Shown: positions 17,501-26,682, counted from the stretch's first letter. The stretch: DNA of 64,000 bases from Actinobaculum sp. oral taxon 183 str. F0552 (GCF_000466165.1 NZ_KE951461.1:35269-99268), one strand, 5' to 3'. Made by a program: numbers and translations. Notes: generated by a model not told the origin, from the sequence alone.

Positions 17501-18757
17501 CTATGCCGTCGAAGGCGCCGTTATCCCGGAGCGTTTCTCGAATATCTCGCGTTCCCGCTGCATGTCCGCATCCGTCAGCGGAACGTAGCGGCCGCTCTCT
17601 CGGGTCGCGCCATGGGCCACGCCCCAGTACCAGATGGCCTCGCACCGCGCAACGAGTTTCTCCTGCCTTCGCTGGAACCCGCCCAACGCCACGCCGGCGC
17701 CGTCCAAAGCGACGGGCCGCCCTTGACGATCGGCGAGGAAGATCCTGTCTCCGGCTACGAACAGGCTTGAGCGGGACGCGGGCCATGGGAAGCTCCTGCC
17801 TGCGGTGCGAATCCCCTCAGGGGTGACAACCACCCGTCGAAAGCATGTGCGGCTCTTATACGCCGGATACGCGATGAGGGCGCCGCCGGAAAGCAAGAGA
17901 ATCCCTTCAACGGCTGCATTCCGGCTTTCAGAATCGATGTCCGATGAGTCCAGAGAAAAAGCCAAAAGGCATAATGCCCCCATGCAGATGCAAAACAGCT
18001 CGCGATCGCAGAGACCTTCCTTCATTCTGCGCCACATCGGTGTGAAGAAGGTCAGTCGCGCCTTGTCGGCCATCTTCTCGCCCCCATGGTTTAGGCGCGC
18101 CTGCAGCAGTCCGATGTCCGGCTTTATATCCTTCACATCGAAGGCATTCCACTTCCGCCGGGATATGAAGTACTTCAAGCCGTAGAGGGCGGATCTTCCC
18201 CTCGTTCGTGAGTTCTTGGAAACACTGGAACCGATAAGGCAACCGGGCAACCGGATGACGTCATCCGAGGCGCCATTCACCAATACGATCCGAGTCCGAT
18301 CGATACGACCTTCTGCTGCTTCGCCTTTCATTTCAATCGTCGACAGTTCGAACCTCGAAAGAACCGACGTCCACGGCCGCCGCTCGGTGAACAGCAGCCG
18401 CCGCATCTCGACGCCGTCTTCGCTCAGGACGGTTCGGCGCCGCAGTGCATTAGCCGCCCAGATCCCCGGCACACCGAGCAAGACGAGGAGCGAGAAGCCC
18501 TCGAGCGGATCGAGGTCGGTCGGGAAACGGCTGACCCACTTCGACATCCCATAGGCAGCCCATGCCGCACAGACGGTGAGCATGAGAACTGCAGCGATTC
18601 TGATGCCATTGGAGCGGTGTAGGACCACCTTGCAATCGGAGGCGTCGTCGCCTTGCAGTGTCGCCCAATTCCTCAAAGCTTTGGGCAGGGACGGGGGACG
18701 GGCGGCCCGTCGTCCCCGCGCCGCGCTCATCTCGTCATCGGTGTTCGAAGCGTCCAT
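17501..18757 (-). CDS. membrane protein with two TM-hairpin/PH-like repeats
   Basis: This 418-residue protein was not recognised as a named family. It shows two similar halves: TM segments at about 52-71 and 86-104 followed by a beta-rich stretch 105-180, then TM segments at about 253-269 and 281-300 followed by another beta-rich stretch 301-360. The stretches after each TM pair are alike (SEDGVEMRRLLFTERRPW and TPEGIRTAGRSFPW), as in bacterial membrane PH-like (YdbT/DUF304-type) proteins. The start has GGAG upstream; a second ATG nine codons later is possible. It is antiparallel to tuf and transcribed alone. Its job is unknown. Confidence 0.65.
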   Translation of the reverse strand: MDASNTDDEMSAARGRRAARPPSLPKALRNWATLQGDDASDCKVVLHRSNGIRIAAVLMLTVCAAWAAYGMSKWVSRFPTDLDPLEGFSLLVLLGVPGIWAANALRRRTVLSEDGVEMRRLLFTERRPWTSVLSRFELSTIEMKGEAAEGRIDRTRIVLVNGASDDVIRLPGCLIGSSVSKNSRTRGRSALYGLKYFISRRKWNAFDVKDIKPDIGLLQARLNHGGEKMADKARLTFFTPMWRRMKEGLCDRELFCICMGALCLLAFSLDSSDIDSESRNAAVEGILLLSGGALIAYPAYKSRTCFRRVVVTPEGIRTAGRSFPWPASRSSLFVAGDRIFLADRQGRPVALDGAGVALGGFQRRQEKLVARCEAIWYWGVAHGATRESGRYVPLTDADMQREREIFEKRSGITAPSTA

Positions 18758-19054
18758 GCATCCGTCTCTCCGCTCCTCGGCGCCTCAACGCCGCTGCTAA
18801 CGCGTATCCCCGGGCCGCGCCGGATGCCGCGGGGACCGTGCCCGCTCGCCCGGCTTCGGGCCGGGCTGTCCCCACTGTACTCCGGCGCCCTGTCGCCGCA
18901 GCCGTCGATGCGGAGAACGCGGCGGCGAACGGACGGGGACGGCGGTCCACCCCTCTCGTGGCCATAGTCACTTCCCGGGGGTCGGATCGCCCGTCCGAGA
19001 CGGGATAAGATGGTTTACGCAACACGGCCCTTATGTAAATCAATGGGAGCAAGG
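18758..19054. other. intergenic region, divergent promoters expected
   Basis: These 297 bases lie between two divergent genes. Apart from a GATAAGAT element (19004-19011) that could serve as a -10 for the cupin gene and the inverted repeat listed next, no gene or strong signal was seen. Confidence 0.4.
19014..19039. promoter_or_regulatory. inverted repeat, possible operator of the cupin operon
   Basis: TTTAC and GTAAA stand 21 bases apart centre to centre, two helical turns, just downstream of a possible -10 (TAAGAT) and just upstream of the cupin gene. The placement suits a repressor. The half-sites are short, so this could be chance. Confidence 0.3.
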
Positions 19055-19429
19055 ATGCCTACAACGCCCGTCGCACAATCGGATTTCTTCACGGGTATTT
19101 TCGACAAACTGCCGATCTTGGAGGCCGCCACGACATCGCGGGTGGTCGTCAACAACGAGGTGCTGCGGCACGTCGTCTTCAGCTTCGACGCCGGCCAGGT
19201 CCTCACGGAGCATTCCTCGCCCCGCGCCGTCGTCGTCCAGCAGATGAGCGGAAGGATGCGATTCACCGTCAACGGCGAGACGAAGGACATCGTCGCAGGC
19301 GACGTCGTCTACCTCGCCCCGGGCGCCCGCCACGCGCTCGAAGCGCTCGAGCCCTGCCACATGGCCCTCACACTGGTCGACGTCTCCAAGTCGAGGCACG
19401 CCGTCGAGGGCGAGGACGGTGGGGAATGA
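19055..19429 (+). CDS. small cupin-domain protein
   Basis: This 124-residue single cupin barrel has the usual features: a HVVFSFDAGQ strand, HSSPRAVVVQQMSGRMRFTV, and the second motif GDVVYLAPGARHALEAL, with His residues that could bind a metal. ATG 19055 behind GGGAGCAAGG is preferred to an ATG 45 bases upstream that lacks a ribosome-binding site. It begins a five-gene operon and its stop overlaps the next start as ATGA. Such cupins often sense or bind small ligands; the substrate here is unknown. Confidence 0.8.
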   Translation: MPTTPVAQSDFFTGIFDKLPILEAATTSRVVVNNEVLRHVVFSFDAGQVLTEHSSPRAVVVQQMSGRMRFTVNGETKDIVAGDVVYLAPGARHALEALEPCHMALTLVDVSKSRHAVEGEDGGE

Positions 19430-20355
19430 GCCCGTCCCAGCCCGAGGAGACGCCGAGCGACGACCAGAAGACTCTACCCGAGACGAAGGGAGACGGACGC
19501 AGCGACCCTCCCGGGAGGGACACCCGGGAGGGGGACGCGAAGGACGGAGCGCCCGCTCGCGGAAGCCGCTCGGGCCCCGCTGAGAAGCGGCTCCAGGGGC
19601 ACTGGCTCCTGGCCAAGATGGGCAAGAGGGTGCTGCGCCCCGGCGGCATCGAACTGACCAGGCGGGTCATCGCCGAGGCCGATCCCACGAGCGAGGATCG
19701 CATCGTCGAATTCGGCCCGGGAGTGGGGCGGACCGCCGAAATCCTCCTAGCCGTCGAACCACGGCAGTACACCGGGGTGGACCCGAAGAACTCCCAGGGG
19801 GCGCCGCAGCTGCTCGAAGTGCTCAAGGCCCACCCGCAGGCCCGGCTCCAGACCGCCGACGCCAGGCAGACCGGGCTTCCCGACGCCTGCGCGGACCTCG
19901 TCGTCGGCGAGGCCCTGCTGACGATGCAGTCCGACCAGGACAAGCTCGCCATCATGCGCGAAGCCTTCCGGATCCTCGCCCCCGGCGGACGGTACGCGAT
20001 CCACGAACTCGGATTCCGCCCCGACGACGTCCCCGAGGAAGTCGTCGCCGAAGTCTCCCGTGCGCTGTCGCGCACGATCAAGGTCGGGGCGCGGCCGCTG
20101 ACCAGCGCGAACTGGCAGAGGCTCCTGCGCGAAGCCGGGTTCGAGATCGACTACGCCGACTCCAACCCGATGGCCCTCCTGGAGTCCAAACGGCTCGTGT
20201 CCGACGAGGGCCTGTTCGGCGCCCTCCGGTTCGGATGGAACGTCTTGCGCAACAGAGCGGCCCGCGAGAGGATCCGCGCGATGCGCGCAGTCTTCCGCAA
20301 GCACCGCGACAACATGAACGCGGTCGGCTTCGTAGCCCGCAGACCCGCCGCATGA
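19426..20355 (+). CDS. class I SAM-dependent methyltransferase
   Basis: This 309-residue protein has a disordered, charged N terminus (1-55) and a Rossmann methyltransferase domain. Motif I is EFGPGVG at 95-101, followed by the acidic YTGVDP and a motif IV-like VVGEALLTMQ; FRILAPGGRYAIHE is the usual post-domain strand. It overlaps the cupin gene by four bases and the ABC ATPase gene by four bases, so all are translationally coupled. The methyl acceptor cannot be told from sequence. Confidence 0.85.
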   Translation: MSPSQPEETPSDDQKTLPETKGDGRSDPPGRDTREGDAKDGAPARGSRSGPAEKRLQGHWLLAKMGKRVLRPGGIELTRRVIAEADPTSEDRIVEFGPGVGRTAEILLAVEPRQYTGVDPKNSQGAPQLLEVLKAHPQARLQTADARQTGLPDACADLVVGEALLTMQSDQDKLAIMREAFRILAPGGRYAIHELGFRPDDVPEEVVAEVSRALSRTIKVGARPLTSANWQRLLREAGFEIDYADSNPMALLESKRLVSDEGLFGALRFGWNVLRNRAARERIRAMRAVFRKHRDNMNAVGFVARRPAA

Positions 20356-21020
20356 GCGGGATGGAGCGCGGCGTCGGGCAAGCGCCCGCCGCCGAGATCA
20401 CGCAGAGCGCGGACCTCGTGCTCCTCGACGTCGACGTGTACCGGCGCTCGCTCCACCTCATCGACTGCCTGACCCTGGCGGTCGGGCCGGGGCGGATCCT
20501 CGGCGTCTCCGGGGCGTCCGGGGCGGGCAAGACGACCCTGCTGCGCATCATGGCCGGAATCACGCACGACTACGCCGGGAGCGTCATCCGCCCCGAAGGC
20601 CGAACGGCCTTCGTCTTCCAAGAACCGCGCCTGCTGCCCTGGCTCAGCGCGCGGAAGAACGTCGAGCTCACGCTCGCCCCCGACACGGCCGGCAAGCTCT
20701 TCGTCGCCGAAGAATGGCTGGAACGGGTGGGCCTGGCCGACGCCATGGACCTCTATCCCGCGCAGATGTCGGGCGGGATGCGCCAGAGGGTCGCGATAGC
20801 CCGCGCCATGGCGACCGATCCAGCGCTGCTGCTGGTCGACGAACCGTTCTCCGCGCTCGACAAACCGCTGGCGCGCGCACTGCGCGACGACCTGAGGGCC
20901 ATCGTCGCCCAGTCCGACCTCGTCACGGTGTGGGTCTCCCACGATCCGGGCGAACTCGACGCGATCTCCTCGACGCGTCTCCACCTCGACGGCCCTCCCG
21001 GCGGCTGGCGCATCGACTAG
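20352..21020 (+). CDS. ABC transporter ATPase, NitT/TauT type
   Basis: This 222-residue ATPase powers the transporter formed with the next two gene products. Walker A GASGAGKTT is at 54-62, the Q-loop at VFQEPRLLPW, the signature MSGGMRQRVAIARA and Walker B LLLVDEPFSALD with the switch His in WVSHDP. The sequence around the Q-loop resembles the nitrate/sulfonate/taurine importer family. It overlaps the methyltransferase stop by four bases. A second ATG three codons in is an alternative start. Confidence 0.92.
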   Translation: MSGMERGVGQAPAAEITQSADLVLLDVDVYRRSLHLIDCLTLAVGPGRILGVSGASGAGKTTLLRIMAGITHDYAGSVIRPEGRTAFVFQEPRLLPWLSARKNVELTLAPDTAGKLFVAEEWLERVGLADAMDLYPAQMSGGMRQRVAIARAMATDPALLLVDEPFSALDKPLARALRDDLRAIVAQSDLVTVWVSHDPGELDAISSTRLHLDGPPGGWRID

Positions 21021-21056
21021 CGCGGCCGCCTCACGCATCCACAACGAAGGAGTCAC

Positions 21057-22076
21057 ATGTTCACCAAACGCCTCACGGCCGTCATAGCCGCCTGCGCCAT
21101 GGCCCTGACGGCATGCGCCGGCAGCTTCACATCCCAGGAGACGAAGGGCGCCTCCTCGGCCGCCCCCGTGAAGATGGAGCAGATCCGGGCCATCGTCCCC
21201 ACGACGATGGCCTTCGGCGCTCCCATGACAGGCTTCGGGACGGAGGGAAACCTGAAGTCCTTCTCCTCGAAGGTGAGCGTGAAGAACTGGGACAGCCTCG
21301 AGCAGCTGAAGTCCTCGCTCATGAAGAACGAAGCCGAAGTCGCCGCGACGCCCGCCTACGTCGCCGCCAATCTCTACAACAAGGGCGTGGACGTCAGGTT
21401 CGTCGGCCCCGTCGTGTGGGGGATGCTGTACGTGCTCGGCCCCTCGGGCGCGCCGACCGGGGACTGGAAGTCCCTGAAGGGCAAGAAGGTCGCGGTGACG
21501 ATGCCCGGGAACATGCCCGACCTGGTCTTCTCCTACCTGCTGAAGAAGAACGGACTGAGCAAATCCGACATCGAGGTCGTCCAGGCCCAGGACGGCCAGC
21601 AGGCCATCCAACTCCTGGCGACCGGCAGGGCCGAGTACGCCATCCTGCCCGAACACGCGGCGACCCTCGCGGAGACGAAGCTCGCCCAGCAGGGCAAGAC
21701 GGTCACGCGGGCCTTGAACCTCCAGGAGGAGTGGGCCAAGGCGACGGGCAAGAAAGCGCGGTTCCCCATGGCCGGCCTGGTCGTCCCCGGCAAAGTCGCC
21801 GACGCCAACCCCGCCCTGATCCCCGCGGTTCGCAAGGAAGTCGCGGCCACGATCGCCAAAGCCAACGCAGGCGACGAGCAGACCCTCCAGAAGATCGCCG
21901 ACCACTACAAGCTCCCCGTCGGCGTGGTCAAACAGGTGATTCCGCGCCTCCAACTCGACATGGCCCCCGCCGCCCAGACCCGGTCCGAATACGAGGACTT
22001 CCTCAAGCGCATCGGCGAGGGCAACCCGGCCATCTACGGCGGCAAACTGCCCAATGCCAAGTTCTACGCCAAGTGA
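21057..22076 (+). CDS. ABC substrate-binding lipoprotein, NMT1/SsuA-like
   Basis: This 339-residue lipoprotein captures the ligand outside the membrane. The signal peptide ends in the lipobox LTAC with Cys20. The mature part has the two-lobed NMT1/NitT/TauT architecture: an early strand IRAIVPTTMAFG, the MKNEAEVAATPAYVAANLY region, and a hinge near VAVTMPGNMPDLVF. ATG 21057 follows GAAGGAG. The family carries nitrate, sulfonates, thiamine pyrimidines and other small molecules; the ligand here is open. Confidence 0.88.
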   Translation: MFTKRLTAVIAACAMALTACAGSFTSQETKGASSAAPVKMEQIRAIVPTTMAFGAPMTGFGTEGNLKSFSSKVSVKNWDSLEQLKSSLMKNEAEVAATPAYVAANLYNKGVDVRFVGPVVWGMLYVLGPSGAPTGDWKSLKGKKVAVTMPGNMPDLVFSYLLKKNGLSKSDIEVVQAQDGQQAIQLLATGRAEYAILPEHAATLAETKLAQQGKTVTRALNLQEEWAKATGKKARFPMAGLVVPGKVADANPALIPAVRKEVAATIAKANAGDEQTLQKIADHYKLPVGVVKQVIPRLQLDMAPAAQTRSEYEDFLKRIGEGNPAIYGGKLPNAKFYAK

Positions 22077-22944
22077 GCCGGCCGTGGCCGCGCCTGCATC
22101 CGGGGAGGACGGGCGCGTCGGACGGGGCACCGCCCGACGCGCCTCTCCGAGGCGGAACGGCCCGGAGAGGAGGCGGCGCAGCCTGCTCCACAAGGCCGAG
22201 CGGGCCTGGTGGGTCTTCCTCGGCGCATGCGCCTGCGTCGCGATCTGGGCCTACCTGGCCGGCGGCCAGCAGGAGTACATGCTGCCCGGCCCGGACAAAA
22301 CCGCACGCGCCCTGGGGAGCATCCTCTCCACTTCGGACTTCTGGTCGGCCCTCGGCCAGACGATCGGGCGGGCGCTGACCGGCCTGGCCATCGCGATCGT
22401 CGGGGGAGTGGCATGGGGGTCGGCCATCGGGAAGTCGCTCCACCTGGACTGGCTATGCCGGAGCCTCCTCCAGATCCTCCTCTCCACGCCCGCCGTCATC
22501 TTCGTCATCATCGGCATCGTGTGGTTCGAAGGCAACAGCGCCGTCGTCGTCTTCGTCGTCGCGATCGTGACGACGCCCCTGCTGACGACGGCGACGGCCT
22601 CGGCCGTGCGGGCCATCGACACCGACCTCGTCGAGATGGCCAGGATCTTCGGTCTCGGCCGGATGAAGACGGCCTGGCGGGTGACGTTCCCGATGGTCGC
22701 GGTGCCCGTGCTCGCCGCCGCGACGGTCGCGCTGGGCCAATCGATCCGCGTCTCCGTCATGGCCGAGCTCCTGTCCACAGCCTCGGGCATGGGAGGCGCG
22801 ATCCGGCTCGCCCAGATCAACATCGAAACCCCGCAGATCTTCGCCTACGCCGTCGTCATGACGGCCGTGACCTTCACCCTGGAGGCCGTATTCGTCGCGC
22901 CGATCCGCGGGAGACTGCAGGCTCACCGCGTCGCCGGCGCCTGA
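22054..22944 (+). CDS. ABC transporter permease, NitT/TauT type
   Basis: This membrane permease of up to 296 residues has a basic cytoplasmic N terminus, a first TM helix at about 52-70 and about five more, with the EAA-like loop DLVEMARIFGLGRMKTAWRV that docks the ATPase. The long reading from ATG 22054 overlaps the binding-protein gene by 23 bases; GTG 22084, just after that stop, is an equally good start and would remove ten residues. It closes the operon and converges on deoC with only 44 bases between. Confidence 0.9.
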   Translation: MPSSTPSEPAVAAPASGEDGRVGRGTARRASPRRNGPERRRRSLLHKAERAWWVFLGACACVAIWAYLAGGQQEYMLPGPDKTARALGSILSTSDFWSALGQTIGRALTGLAIAIVGGVAWGSAIGKSLHLDWLCRSLLQILLSTPAVIFVIIGIVWFEGNSAVVVFVVAIVTTPLLTTATASAVRAIDTDLVEMARIFGLGRMKTAWRVTFPMVAVPVLAAATVALGQSIRVSVMAELLSTASGMGGAIRLAQINIETPQIFAYAVVMTAVTFTLEAVFVAPIRGRLQAHRVAGA

Positions 22945-22988
22945 GGGCCGCGGTCCCGGGCAGGCCCGGCTCCGCCAGTCTCCAGCCG

Positions 22989-23672
22989 TCAGCCCTGCGA
23001 GCGCGCGCGGAGCTGGTCGACCAGCGAGGGGCCCCGCGAGGTTCCGAGCCGAGTGGCGCCCGCATCCAGGAACGCCAGGGCCGCGTCGAGGTCGCGGATG
23101 CCTCCGGCGGCCTTGACCCCCACTCCGTCGCCGACGACGTCCTTCATGAGCTTGACGTCGTCGAGGGTGGCGCCCCCGGGGCCGAAACCAGTCGAGGTCT
23201 TCACGAAGTCGGGCCGGACCTCCGCGGCGATTCCGGCGAGGGCCCGCTTCTCCTCCTCGTCGAGATAGCAGTTCTCGAAAATGACCTTCGAGACGGCTCC
23301 CGCCTCGCGGCACACGGCGACGATCCTCTCCATCTCCTCGCGGACGTAGGAGAGGTTGCCGTCCTTGAGCTCGACGAGGTTGACGACGTAGTCGATCTCG
23401 TCGGCGCCGTCGCCGATCGCCCGCGCTGTCTCGGACACCTTGTCCCGGATCGTCGTCTGACCGAGCGGGAAGGCGATCGCCGCGCCGACGTGAACGGACG
23501 TTCCCTTCACGAGCTCGGCGCACAGCGCCACCGGGTAGGGGTTGACCGCCACCATCGCGAAACCGTACTCGACGGCGTCCCCGCACAGTGCGGCGAACTG
23601 CTCCTTCGACGCGTCGGGGGACAGGAGCGTGTGGTCGATCAGCCGGGAGAGCCCGGCTGCAGTGATGGTCAT
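22989..23672 (-). CDS. deoC: deoxyribose-phosphate aldolase
   Basis: This 227-residue TIM-barrel aldolase normally splits 2-deoxy-D-ribose 5-phosphate into acetaldehyde and glyceraldehyde 3-phosphate. The Schiff-base lysine lies in KTSTGF (Lys158) and the second catalytic lysine in KAAGGI (Lys187); the acid DEIDYVVN is near 91-98. It is the last gene of a four-gene operon and its ATG overlaps the stop of the AraM-type gene by four bases. Its place behind a kinase and a dehydrogenase, rather than beside nucleoside phosphorylases, suggests it cleaves the end product of that pathway; this is inference. Confidence 0.93.
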   Translation of the reverse strand: MTITAAGLSRLIDHTLLSPDASKEQFAALCGDAVEYGFAMVAVNPYPVALCAELVKGTSVHVGAAIAFPLGQTTIRDKVSETARAIGDGADEIDYVVNLVELKDGNLSYVREEMERIVAVCREAGAVSKVIFENCYLDEEEKRALAGIAAEVRPDFVKTSTGFGPGGATLDDVKLMKDVVGDGVGVKAAGGIRDLDAALAFLDAGATRLGTSRGPSLVDQLRARSQG

Positions 23673-25096
23673 CGCGTCACCTCTTCGTTTCGTTCGATCG
23701 TCGGGCGGTGTGCGCTCAGGGTGCGATGCCCCCCGTCCGGCACGGCCTCCTCGGCCCAGAAACCGCCCGGCTCGAACAGCGAGTCGACGACGGAGTGCAG
23801 CAGCCCCGTGGCGAAGAGCACGTCGAGCACCGTGTACCGGCTGCGGATCGTCTGCGCTTGGTAATAGGTGCGGCGCAGCTTGTCCAGGGAGATGCCGACC
23901 TGCGCCGGATGGTGGACGGCGCCGGCCGCCCTGAGCATGTCGCGCGTGCGCGCCGCCGTCGGGACCTGCTCCCGCAGGCGCGCCCGCAAACCCGGCCAGA
24001 CCCGCTGGATCGCGAGGACGTGTTCGCGCACCTGCCCGCGGGGGATGTACTTCCCATCGGACTGCGCGACGGCGGCGTCCGCTATCGCGGGGATATCCTG
24101 CAGGGCGCGCACGCGCGCCTCGTTCTGCTCCGGGGTCGGCCATCCCTCCACGACGGCGTCGGGGTCGACGGCCGAGAAGTCGGCGTCGATCACGGCGTCG
24201 TACACGGCCGCGATCGCAATCGCCCCCAGCCCTACCTTGGCCCCGTGGGACAGGGGCAGGGGCCAGTCCAGCCCGTAGCCCTCCATCTCCCACTGGTGGG
24301 AGAAGTTGTGCCCCGCGCCCGATCCGGGGCGCGAGGATTGGTGGGCCTGGATCGCCAGCCCCGAGAGCATGATCTCGACCACGAGCGCCTCGAAGGCGTC
24401 GGGATCGCCCGCCGCCAGGGCCTGCGGACGCGACATCGCCTCGTCGAGCGGGCCCTGGACCAGGTTCCACGCCTCGGGATCGATCGCCTCGATCCCGAGG
24501 GCGTCGGCCACGATCCAGTCGGCGCCGCCCGGATACTTCTCGATGAGGTCGGCGTAGCCGTTGGCCAGCATCCGCCCGGGCGCCGTCGCCATGACGTCCA
24601 GGTCGGCCACGATCCCCGCGGGCGCGGGGCAGGTGCGCGTGATCTTGAACCCGTCCTTCGTGATGGCCGCGCCGAAGGCGGCGTACCCGTCCATCGACGC
24701 GGCGGTGCAGACGTGGACGTAGGGACGCGCGAGCTCGCCGGAGGCCAGCTTGGTCAGGTCCGAGATCGTGCCGGAGCCGATCGAGCAGGCGGCGGCGCCG
24801 GTAGACCGGAGGCGCTCGCGGACGCGGGAGACGTTCTCGTACCCGGCGTACACCGGCGGACGGCTCGGAAAGACCAGCGGGTCGGCGAGATCGACGCCGT
24901 GCGCCCGCAGGGAGGCGGCGACGGCCGGCCCCGCGAGCCGCCAGGTCGTCTCGTCGGCGACGACGACAGCCGTTCCGGCGCCGCCGACGGTTTCCGCGAA
25001 CACCTCGCCCGCCGCCTGAAGGACGTCGCGGCCGATCACGATTCGCTTGGTGTCCGTGGCGGACGCCAGGGCCCGAAGAACGCGCTGCGAAGACAT
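23669..25096 (-). CDS. AraM/glycerol-1-phosphate dehydrogenase family protein
   Basis: This 475-residue protein belongs to the iron/zinc alcohol dehydrogenase superfamily, AraM/sn-glycerol-1-phosphate dehydrogenase branch, which interconverts a phosphorylated alcohol and a ketone with NAD(P). Motifs are GSGTISDLTKLAS at 108-120, TAASMDGYAAFG, and the metal ligands Asp183 (YADLIEK), His263 or His267 (GHNFSHQWE) and His284 (LSHGAKVG). The C-terminal helical half is complete. It lies nine bases after the kinase gene and is coupled to deoC. Its true substrate is unknown; a polyol phosphate made by the kinase is the natural guess. Confidence 0.88.
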   Translation of the reverse strand: MSSQRVLRALASATDTKRIVIGRDVLQAAGEVFAETVGGAGTAVVVADETTWRLAGPAVAASLRAHGVDLADPLVFPSRPPVYAGYENVSRVRERLRSTGAAACSIGSGTISDLTKLASGELARPYVHVCTAASMDGYAAFGAAITKDGFKITRTCPAPAGIVADLDVMATAPGRMLANGYADLIEKYPGGADWIVADALGIEAIDPEAWNLVQGPLDEAMSRPQALAAGDPDAFEALVVEIMLSGLAIQAHQSSRPGSGAGHNFSHQWEMEGYGLDWPLPLSHGAKVGLGAIAIAAVYDAVIDADFSAVDPDAVVEGWPTPEQNEARVRALQDIPAIADAAVAQSDGKYIPRGQVREHVLAIQRVWPGLRARLREQVPTAARTRDMLRAAGAVHHPAQVGISLDKLRRTYYQAQTIRSRYTVLDVLFATGLLHSVVDSLFEPGGFWAEEAVPDGGHRTLSAHRPTIERNEEVTR

Positions 25097-25105
25097 GCCG
25101 TCACC

Positions 25106-26653
25106 CTAACTGCTGTAGTGGTCGGTCACACGAGCCATGAGGTCCTTCATGCTCTCGTAGGAGTCCTTGTACGCCTGGTAGTTGAACATGTATTCCTCAT
25201 GGGCCTGCGGGTCGGGCTGGATGACGTCGCTGACCTTCGTCATGGCCAGGGAGGCGGCGGGGATGTCCTCGTACCACCCTGCGCCGACGGCGGCGACCAT
25301 GGCCGAGCCGAGCGCAGGCCCCTCAGTCACGTCGGTGAGGATGAGCGGGACGTTGGAGACGTCCGCGTGCATCTGCAGCCACAGCCTGTTCTTCGTCGCG
25401 CCCCCGGAGACGATGATCTCCTCGACCGGCACGCCCTGGGCGCGCATCGCCTCGAAGATGGCCTCGGTGCCGAAGCAGATGCCCTCGAGGATGGCTCGGA
25501 ACATGTGGGCTTCGGTGTGATGCAGGGTCAGACCCCAGAACATGCCGCGCGAACGCCCGTCGAAATGCGGGGCGCGGTTGCCCTGGAAGTGGTCGAGCGA
25601 GAGCAGGCCGTCGCAGCCGATCGGCACCCTGCCCGCCTCGCGGGTGAGGATGTCGTAGATGTTCTCGCCCGTCTGCGCGGCCTCCGCCCGGGAGGCCCCG
25701 GCCAAGTTCTTCAAGAACCATTCGACCAGGACCCCGGTGGAGACCTGACCGCCGTCGATCGTGTAGTACCCGGGGACGGTGGCGTTCGTGTAGGAGCCCC
25801 ACAGGCCCTTCGTGTAGACGGGTTCGGCCAGCTGGCCGGTGATGACGTGGCTCGATCCGGTGATCAGGGCCAGGCGCCCGGGGGCCGCCACGCCCAGGCC
25901 GATGGCGCCCATGTACGCGTCGATCCCGCCCTCGACCACGGCGACGCCCTCGGGGAGGCCGAACTCCCGCGCGACGTCGGGCAGAAGCGGGCCGACGACG
26001 TCTCCGACCTGGGTGATGCGCGTGGGGTAGCGTTCGAGGATGTCCAGGGCGTCGAGCCTCCGATAGAGCGAGACCGGCCACCCGCCGTACTCCTCGTCGT
26101 AGAAGTACTTGCCCGCCGCATGGGAGACGGACATCGTCCAGCGTCCGGTCAGTCTGTGGACGAGCCAGTCGGTCTCGTCGCAGATCGTGGCCGTGCGGGC
26201 GAAGGCCTCCGGCTCGTTCTTCTTCACCCACAGCGCCTTCGGCAGGCCCCACTCCGCGGAGACGGGCCCCTGACCGCACAGGCGGAGCGCGGGGTCCCCC
26301 GTCGCGTGGACCTCTTCGGCCTCCTCGACCGAGCGGACGTCCATCCACAGTATCGCCGGGCGGACGACCTCGTCCTCGCCGTCGAGGCAGACGACGGTGC
26401 ACGACGTCGCGTCCATGGAGACGGCGCGCACCTCCGCCGGGTCGACGCTCGAGTCGGCGACGGCGGCGCGCACCGCCGCGACGGTCTGCCTCCACCATTC
26501 ATGCGGGTCCTGTTCGGCCCATCCGGGTTGCGGATAGGCGGTCGTCCAGGCGGCCGTTCCGAAGCCGACCTGGCGGCCGCGGGCGTCGAACACGCCGGCT
26601 CTGGCGGATCCGGTGCCCATGTCTATTCCTATGACGTAGCCGTCGTTGGCCAT
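25106..26653 (-). CDS. FGGY-family carbohydrate kinase
   Basis: This 515-residue kinase phosphorylates a sugar or polyol with ATP. It has the two actin-like FGGY halves: GIDMGTGSARAGVFD at the N terminus, the GWAEQDPHEWW and SMDATSCTVV substrate segments, the catalytic GGIDAYMG Asp, the ATP-site GSSHVITG and HFQGNRAPH, and GGATKNRLWLQMHAD. It resembles xylulose/ribulose kinases, but specificity cannot be read by eye. The ATG follows AAGGAT. It sits between the Gfo/Idh gene and the AraM-type gene. A paralogue is encoded at 47403-48968. Confidence 0.9.
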   Translation of the reverse strand: MANDGYVIGIDMGTGSARAGVFDARGRQVGFGTAAWTTAYPQPGWAEQDPHEWWRQTVAAVRAAVADSSVDPAEVRAVSMDATSCTVVCLDGEDEVVRPAILWMDVRSVEEAEEVHATGDPALRLCGQGPVSAEWGLPKALWVKKNEPEAFARTATICDETDWLVHRLTGRWTMSVSHAAGKYFYDEEYGGWPVSLYRRLDALDILERYPTRITQVGDVVGPLLPDVAREFGLPEGVAVVEGGIDAYMGAIGLGVAAPGRLALITGSSHVITGQLAEPVYTKGLWGSYTNATVPGYYTIDGGQVSTGVLVEWFLKNLAGASRAEAAQTGENIYDILTREAGRVPIGCDGLLSLDHFQGNRAPHFDGRSRGMFWGLTLHHTEAHMFRAILEGICFGTEAIFEAMRAQGVPVEEIIVSGGATKNRLWLQMHADVSNVPLILTDVTEGPALGSAMVAAVGAGWYEDIPAASLAMTKVSDVIQPDPQAHEEYMFNYQAYKDSYESMKDLMARVTDHYSS

Positions 26654-26682
26654 GACTGTATCCTTCCCTCGGTGTCCCCGCG

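Noticed and set aside
22945-22988. Terminator between the permease gene and deoC
   Set aside because: Only a short CCGGG-CAGG-CCCGG stem is present; too weak to call.
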